A program made the position numbers and the translations under genes. The notes beneath the pieces were generated by a model, which was not told the origin of the DNA, ran no database searches, and saw only the letters and a program-made list of their open reading frames with translations. From Pseudomonadota bacterium (GTDB lineage: Bacteria; Pseudomonadota; Alphaproteobacteria; Rhizobiales; Hyphomicrobiaceae), in the NCBI GenBank assembly GCA_023387235.1, contig JAEWIJ010000008.1, positions 1 through 11,400 of the forward strand: a stretch of 11,400 nucleotides of DNA. The letters are read 5' to 3'. Of this stretch, positions 8,111 through 11,400 are shown in pieces; positions within the stretch are counted from its first letter, which is position 1, and every line of letters starts with the position of its first letter.

Positions 8111-8129
8111 CCGCGCCAAGCGAGCGCGG
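8111..8129. repeat. Perfect 6-bp GC-only inverted repeat (hairpin)
   Basis: CCGCGC (8111-8116) and GCGCGG (8124-8129) flank a 7-base loop, giving a stable stem in RNA from either strand. No T-run follows on either strand, so it is not a standard intrinsic terminator. It lies in the divergent spacer, 5' of the riboswitch-like core. It could be an outer stem of that leader, an operator, or chance in GC-rich DNA. Confidence 0.4.
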
Positions 8130-8164
8130 AGGGCGGGGGGACGAGACGTGATCCACTGCATTGA

Positions 8165-8263
8165 CGATCGGCGCGGCCGGCGCAAGGAAGTTCGGCCGAT
8201 CCCCGGCGCTGCCCCCGCAATCGAGACCGGCGCGGTACGCATGACAGTTCGGCGGATAGCCCC
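8165..8263 (+). promoter_or_regulatory. Cobalamin-riboswitch-like leader (core recognisable, 3' half short or variant)
   Basis: In order on the plus strand: a small GC stem (8171-8174 with 8180-8183), then AAGGAA (8184-8189, compare AAAAGGGAA), an imperfect stem-loop GTTCGG/CCCGGC (8190-8195 with 8202-8207) whose loop side keeps GG...ATCC, then GCTGCCCCCGCAA (8208-8220), identical to the strong B12-box consensus, and ACCGG. The 18 bases between GGAA and GCTG compare with 17 in the E. coli btuB riboswitch. Missing or unconvincing: the downstream GCCACTG and GGGAAG elements. Only CGCATGACAG (8238-8247) faintly resembles the final CGCGAGTCAGG element. Just 43 bases separate the box from the MFS start, and the likely ribosome site GGCGGA lies in that space. 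A variant or decayed cobalamin sensor is the best reading, not proven. Confidence 0.45.
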
Positions 8264-8267
8264 GTGA
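8241..8267 (+). other. Possible 8-codon leader ORF (MTVRRIAP) overlapping the MFS start
   Basis: ATG 8241 opens a frame of eight codons whose TGA stop (8265-8267) overlaps the GTG start of the MFS gene (GTGA, 8264-8267). This geometry would allow translational coupling. No good ribosome site precedes the ATG, the peptide has no recognisable feature, and so short a frame can arise by chance. Confidence 0.2.
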
Positions 8268-9487
8268 GCAGCGCTCTTCTGCCGATCCTGGTGACGCTGT
8301 ACCTCCTCGGTTTCTCCAATCTTTTCCTCAGATCGAGTTTCGGCGTGCTGGCGCCGGAGCTCGAGCGCGATATGGGCATGTCGCCGGCCCTGCTCTCGAC
8401 GGTCGCGAGCTCGTTCTTCATTGCCTATGCGCTCATGCAGCTCCCGACCGGCATGCTGCTAGATCGCTACGGGCCGCGGCGCGTGCTCTCCATCATGATG
8501 ATCTTCACCGCCGCAGGGACGGCGCTCTTCGCCGCCGGAGAGACGGCTCAGACGCTGACGCTCGGCCGTATTCTCATGGGCATCGGCTGCTCCGGAGCCT
8601 TCACCGGTGCCTTCTACATCCTCGCCATGTGGATGACGCCGGACCGCGTGGTTACGCAGACGGGCGCCCTCAACAGCTTCGCGGCCGTGGGCAACCTGTG
8701 CGCGACAGTGCCTTTCGCAGTCTTGATCGCCCTCATCGGCTGGCGCCAGAGTTACTGGCTCTTCACTGCCGGCATGGTTCTGCTGACCATCGCGCTTGCC
8801 CTCTTCGTGCGCGATACGCCGCCCGACCACCCGCTGCGCCGCGTGAAGAACGAGCGGCTCCGCGAGGTGCTGGCGGGCGTGCGCGAAGCCATTGGCCAGC
8901 CGGGCATGGCGCGGATGCTTTTCACGGGCCTGCCCATGTCCGCGGGAGGCACGCTTTCGGGGGCATGGGGCGCGCCCTATCTCAAGCACGTCCACGGTCT
9001 CGACGACATCGCGCGCGGCAACGTCCTCCTCCTCATGGCGCTCGGCGGTATCGGCGGGCACTTCTTCTATGGCCGCATTGCGCGTCGGATGAACTCGCTG
9101 AAGATACCGGTGCTCGCCGGGGGCATGGTCGTTCTGCTCATGGTGCTGGGGCTCGCGCTTCTCTCGAAGCCGCCGCTCGCGCTGGTGACGGCCATATTCG
9201 TCACGATCAGCATGTGCAGCGCCTATCCGACGGTCTCGCATGCGCACGCCCGCGGGCTGGTGCCGGCGCATCTCATGGGACGCGGGGTGGCAGCGAGCAA
9301 CATGGGGATCATGATCGCCATTGCCGGCGCACAGTTCATGTTCGGGTGGACGCTCTCGGCTTTCCCCGCGGTCGCCGGCGTGCCGCCGGAAATCGCCTAC
9401 CGGACGGCTTTCGGCGTGCAGGCGGCCGTGGCGCTTATCGGTCTCGTCATCTTTCTCCGCGTTCCGGACGTGCGGCCGCGCGGATAG
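8264..9487 (+). CDS. MFS transporter preceded by a cobalamin-riboswitch-like leader
   Basis: A 407-residue inner-membrane transporter with the 12-helix MFS pattern. GTG 8264 is the first start after the in-frame stop at 8162, with GGCGGA 7 bases upstream as the likely ribosome site. Motif A appears as TGMLLDRYGPRRV (62-74). LTLGRILMGIGCSGAFTG forms helix 4. The central loop (DTPPDHPLRRVKNERLREVL) precedes the second six helices. The pattern is that of general metabolite or sugar-phosphate-permease-like MFS proteins, and the substrate cannot be read from it. It is divergent from the YdhR-like/MFS operon. If the leader is a genuine B12 sensor, uptake or release of a corrinoid, a precursor or a B12-dependent metabolite becomes a candidate role (inference only). 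Confidence 0.9.
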   Translation: MSSALLPILVTLYLLGFSNLFLRSSFGVLAPELERDMGMSPALLSTVASSFFIAYALMQLPTGMLLDRYGPRRVLSIMMIFTAAGTALFAAGETAQTLTLGRILMGIGCSGAFTGAFYILAMWMTPDRVVTQTGALNSFAAVGNLCATVPFAVLIALIGWRQSYWLFTAGMVLLTIALALFVRDTPPDHPLRRVKNERLREVLAGVREAIGQPGMARMLFTGLPMSAGGTLSGAWGAPYLKHVHGLDDIARGNVLLLMALGGIGGHFFYGRIARRMNSLKIPVLAGGMVVLLMVLGLALLSKPPLALVTAIFVTISMCSAYPTVSHAHARGLVPAHLMGRGVAASNMGIMIAIAGAQFMFGWTLSAFPAVAGVPPEIAYRTAFGVQAAVALIGLVIFLRVPDVRPRG

Positions 9488-9507
9488 GAACAAGACGAAG
9501 GCAGCCC

Positions 9508-9536
9508 TTGACCATAAGTCCGCACAATCGTATTGC
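9508..9536 (+). promoter_or_regulatory. Sigma70-like promoter for the small membrane protein / Kef antiporter operon
   Basis: TTGACC (9508-9513) and TATTGC (9531-9536) are separated by exactly 17 bases, with five and four bases respectively matching the sigma70 consensus. The -10 box ends 39 bases before ATG 9576, leaving a short leader. It lies just downstream of the preceding MFS stop (9487), so the next two genes can be transcribed independently of that gene. Confidence 0.5.
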
Positions 9537-9575
9537 CCCGCGGAGAATTGATCCGTGGGCTTACGAGGACCATTG

Positions 9576-9854
9576 ATGCATACCATTATGGTGACGGCGG
9601 GCGGATTTGCGTTGCTCGGGTTGTTCGTGCTGCTGGTCCGCTTCTGGTCGGCCGAACGGGGCATTCTCGCGGTCGCCGGCAACGCATTCATTCCGGTGTG
9701 GCTTGCGATTACGCTCGTGAATTTCTGGATCGGGGTCCAGTATGCTGGATACACCGTGCTGCAGGAGCTGCCGGTGCTCGCCATCACGTTCGGCCTTCCG
9801 GCCGTCGCGGCGATCCTGATCAACATGCGTGCCCGGCGGGGACGACGGCTCTGA
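9576..9854 (+). CDS. Small three-helix membrane protein upstream of the Kef antiporter
   Basis: I do not recognise this 92-residue protein as a named family. It shows three hydrophobic segments at about 4-23, 31-54 and 64-84, joined by short polar turns (RFWSAERG, QYAGYTVLQE), and ends in a strongly basic tail (RARRGRRL). By the positive-inside rule the C-terminus should be cytoplasmic. ATG 9576 was chosen because GAGGA lies 6 bases upstream; the in-frame GTG at 9555 would place that site inside the gene. The gene ends 10 bp before the Kef-type antiporter start and shares its promoter, so it may be an accessory subunit or regulator of the antiporter. No similarity to the soluble KefF/KefG partners is visible. 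Confidence 0.78.
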   Translation: MHTIMVTAGGFALLGLFVLLVRFWSAERGILAVAGNAFIPVWLAITLVNFWIGVQYAGYTVLQELPVLAITFGLPAVAAILINMRARRGRRL

Positions 9855-9864
9855 GAAGGTAGCA

Positions 9865-11400
9865 ATGGCGGTAGAGGCTTCCGGCCCCGATCTCGCAAAA
9901 ATAGTCGCGCTGCTCGGGGCGGCGGTCGTCGCCGTACCGCTGTTCAAGCGCCTCGGGCTCGGCTCGGTGCTCGGCTATCTGGCGGCGGGCCTCGCCATAG
10001 GACCGTTCGGCCTCGGTCTCTTCACCGATCCGCAAGCCATCATCCACGTCGCCGAGCTCGGCGTGGTGATGTTTCTTTTCATTGTCGGTCTCGAGATGGC
10101 GCCCGAACGCCTCTGGGGATTGAGGCGCGAGATTTTCGGCCTCGGGGCCTTGCAAGTCGGCTTGTGCAGCGTGCTGCTCTCCGTTGTGGGGGTGGCCATG
10201 GGCTTTCCGCTCGGCGTGTCGTTCATTGCGGCCGCAGGCTTCGTGCTGACCTCGACGGCGATCGTCATGCAAGTGCTCGAGGAACGCGGCGAGCTGTCGA
10301 CGCCCAAGGGACAGCGGATGGTCTCCATCCTCCTGCTCGAGGACCTCGGGATCGTGCCGCTCCTCGCGCTCGTCGCATTTCTTGCGCCGGGCGGCGCGGA
10401 GGCAACGCTGACGGATCGGCTCGCGGCAATCGGCATCGGCATCGCCTCGATCCTGGCGCTGGTTGTCGTCGGCCGCTACCTGCTCAATCCGCTGTTCAGC
10501 CTTCTCGCCAATGCCAAGGCGCGCGAGATCCTGACCGCGGCGGCTCTTCTTGTGGTGCTCGGCTCGGCGCTCGCGCTGCAACTCGGCGGCCTGTCCATGG
10601 CCATGGGGGCCTTTCTCGCCGGCGTGCTCCTGTCGCAGTCCTCGTTCCGGCATCAGCTCGAAGCCGACATCGAGCCGTTTCGCGGCCTGCTGCTCGGCCT
10701 CTTTTTTCTCGGGGTCGGCATGGCGCTCGATCTCGGCGTCATCGCCAACAACTGGCTGCTCGTGCTCACCAGTGTCGCCTCGTACATGATCCTCAAGTTT
10801 GCCGGCATCTACGGCATTGCGCGTCTGCTCAAAGCCAGCCGGCGCGAGGCCCTCGAGCGCGCGGTGATCATGTGCCAGGGCGGCGAGTTCGCCTTCGTCC
10901 TCTACGCGGCCGCGACGAACGTCGGCCTGCTCACGGGAGAGAACAACGCTGTCCTCACGGCGGTCATCATCATCTCGATGGTGCTGACACCGCTCATGAT
11001 CATCCTGCATGACCACCTGATGCCGCCGGTCGCGCAGTCCATGGACGGCGTCGAAGCGCCCGACGGACTCGAGAGCAAGGTGCTGATCATCGGCTTCGGC
11101 CGTTTCGGGCAGATCGTCAGCCAGCCCCTGCTCGCGCGCGGCCACACGATCTCGTTCATCGAGACGGATACCGAAAGCATTCGCGACGGCGCGGAGTTCG
11201 GCTTCAAGGTGCACTACGGCGACGGAACGCGCCTCGATATCCTGCACGCAGCGGGCGCGGCGACCGCGCGGGCCATTATCATCGCCGTCGACAGGCGCGA
11301 GGCCACCAGGAGGATCGCGGAGATCTGCAAAGCCGAGTTTCCGATGGTGCCGGTGTTCGCGCGCTCGTTCGACCGCACGACGTCGCTCGAACTCGTGCAG
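9865..11400 (+). CDS. Kef-type K+/H+ antiporter (CPA2) with RCK/TrkA-N domain (partial, C-terminus outside window)
   Basis: A membrane antiporter that exchanges potassium for protons, in known members gated by glutathione or NAD(H) to acidify the cytoplasm during electrophile stress. 512 residues are visible from ATG 9865 (AAGG ribosome site 5 bases upstream) and the frame is still open; KefB/KefC proteins are about 600-620. Membrane part (about 10-385): GYLAAGLAIGPFGLGLF, the LLLEDLGIVPLLAL helix with acidic Glu159/Asp160, and the loop HQLEADIEPFRGLLLGLFF (263-281), very close to the KefC regulatory loop. The RCK domain starts at about 405 with GFGRFGQ (410-416) as the Rossmann glycine motif, acidic residues Glu433/Asp435 at the end of the next strand (nucleotide ribose contact, typical of NAD), and YGDGTRLDIL. 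Glutathione gating is likely from the loop but not proven. Confidence 0.95.
   Translation, partial: MAVEASGPDLAKIVALLGAAVVAVPLFKRLGLGSVLGYLAAGLAIGPFGLGLFTDPQAIIHVAELGVVMFLFIVGLEMAPERLWGLRREIFGLGALQVGLCSVLLSVVGVAMGFPLGVSFIAAAGFVLTSTAIVMQVLEERGELSTPKGQRMVSILLLEDLGIVPLLALVAFLAPGGAEATLTDRLAAIGIGIASILALVVVGRYLLNPLFSLLANAKAREILTAAALLVVLGSALALQLGGLSMAMGAFLAGVLLSQSSFRHQLEADIEPFRGLLLGLFFLGVGMALDLGVIANNWLLVLTSVASYMILKFAGIYGIARLLKASRREALERAVIMCQGGEFAFVLYAAATNVGLLTGENNAVLTAVIIISMVLTPLMIILHDHLMPPVAQSMDGVEAPDGLESKVLIIGFGRFGQIVSQPLLARGHTISFIETDTESIRDGAEFGFKVHYGDGTRLDILHAAGAATARAIIIAVDRREATRRIAEICKAEFPMVPVFARSFDRTTSLELVQ

Noticed and set aside
8111..8140. Intrinsic terminator at the GC hairpin
   Set aside because: The stem is good, but no run of T follows on either strand; it lies between two divergent starts, where a terminator would have no gene to end.
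8151..8160. CCACTG motif resembling the GCCACTG element of cobalamin riboswitches
   Set aside because: It lies upstream of the B12 box, whereas the real element lies downstream, so it is probably a chance match.
8459..9898. Minus-strand open frame (479 codons) across the third MFS gene and the small membrane protein
   Set aside because: The product is low-complexity Arg/His/Glu-rich and overlaps three supported plus-strand genes and a promoter, as expected of a shadow frame in GC-rich DNA.
9820..11247. Minus-strand open frame (475 codons) opposite the Kef antiporter
   Set aside because: It is antisense to a clear Kef/RCK protein; the translation is charged low-complexity with no recognisable fold.

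Overview
The window looks like chromosomal DNA from a GC-rich, Gram-negative bacterium. The UvrC, SelO and Kef sequences and the tightly packed GC-rich genes suggest an alphaproteobacterium, perhaps Hyphomicrobiales. That placement rests on sequence style and family resemblance, not on a search. Almost all of it is coding. No rRNA, tRNA, insertion sequence, phage gene or CRISPR array was seen. The longest stretch without a gene is 226 bp (8038-8263).

Left part (1-3664, minus strand): a compact run, read from right to left, of uvrC (excision-repair endonuclease), a periplasmic binding protein and a FecCD/BtuC-type permease cut by the window edge. The spacings are 8 bp and then a 4-bp ATGA overlap, so the importer for a metal chelate (siderophore or corrinoid) is probably co-transcribed with uvrC. 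A 120-bp AT-containing divergent region (3665-3784) separates uvrC from selO, a protein AMPylase gene on the plus strand that keeps the family's active-site residues and C-terminal redox cysteine.

Middle part (5282-8037, minus strand): a probable three-gene operon of a YdhR-like alpha-beta-barrel protein and two major facilitator (MFS) transporters, with gaps of 16 and 4 bp. It ends head-on against selO, with the two stop codons abutting in one TGATCA.

Right part (plus strand): a third, divergent MFS transporter starts with GTG at 8264. Its leader holds the most interesting signal in the window: a stretch (about 8165-8240) that follows the central core of the cobalamin (B12) riboswitch, including a 13-nt B12-box match, but lacks the usual 3' half. 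It may be a shortened, variant or decaying riboswitch on a transporter not normally linked to B12. After this come a good sigma70-like promoter (9508-9536), a small three-helix membrane protein and a Kef-type potassium/proton antiporter with an RCK/TrkA-N domain, which runs off the right edge.

The genes are mainly ordinary housekeeping and transport functions. The riboswitch-like leader, the uvrC-importer linkage and the small partner of the Kef antiporter are the points most worth following.
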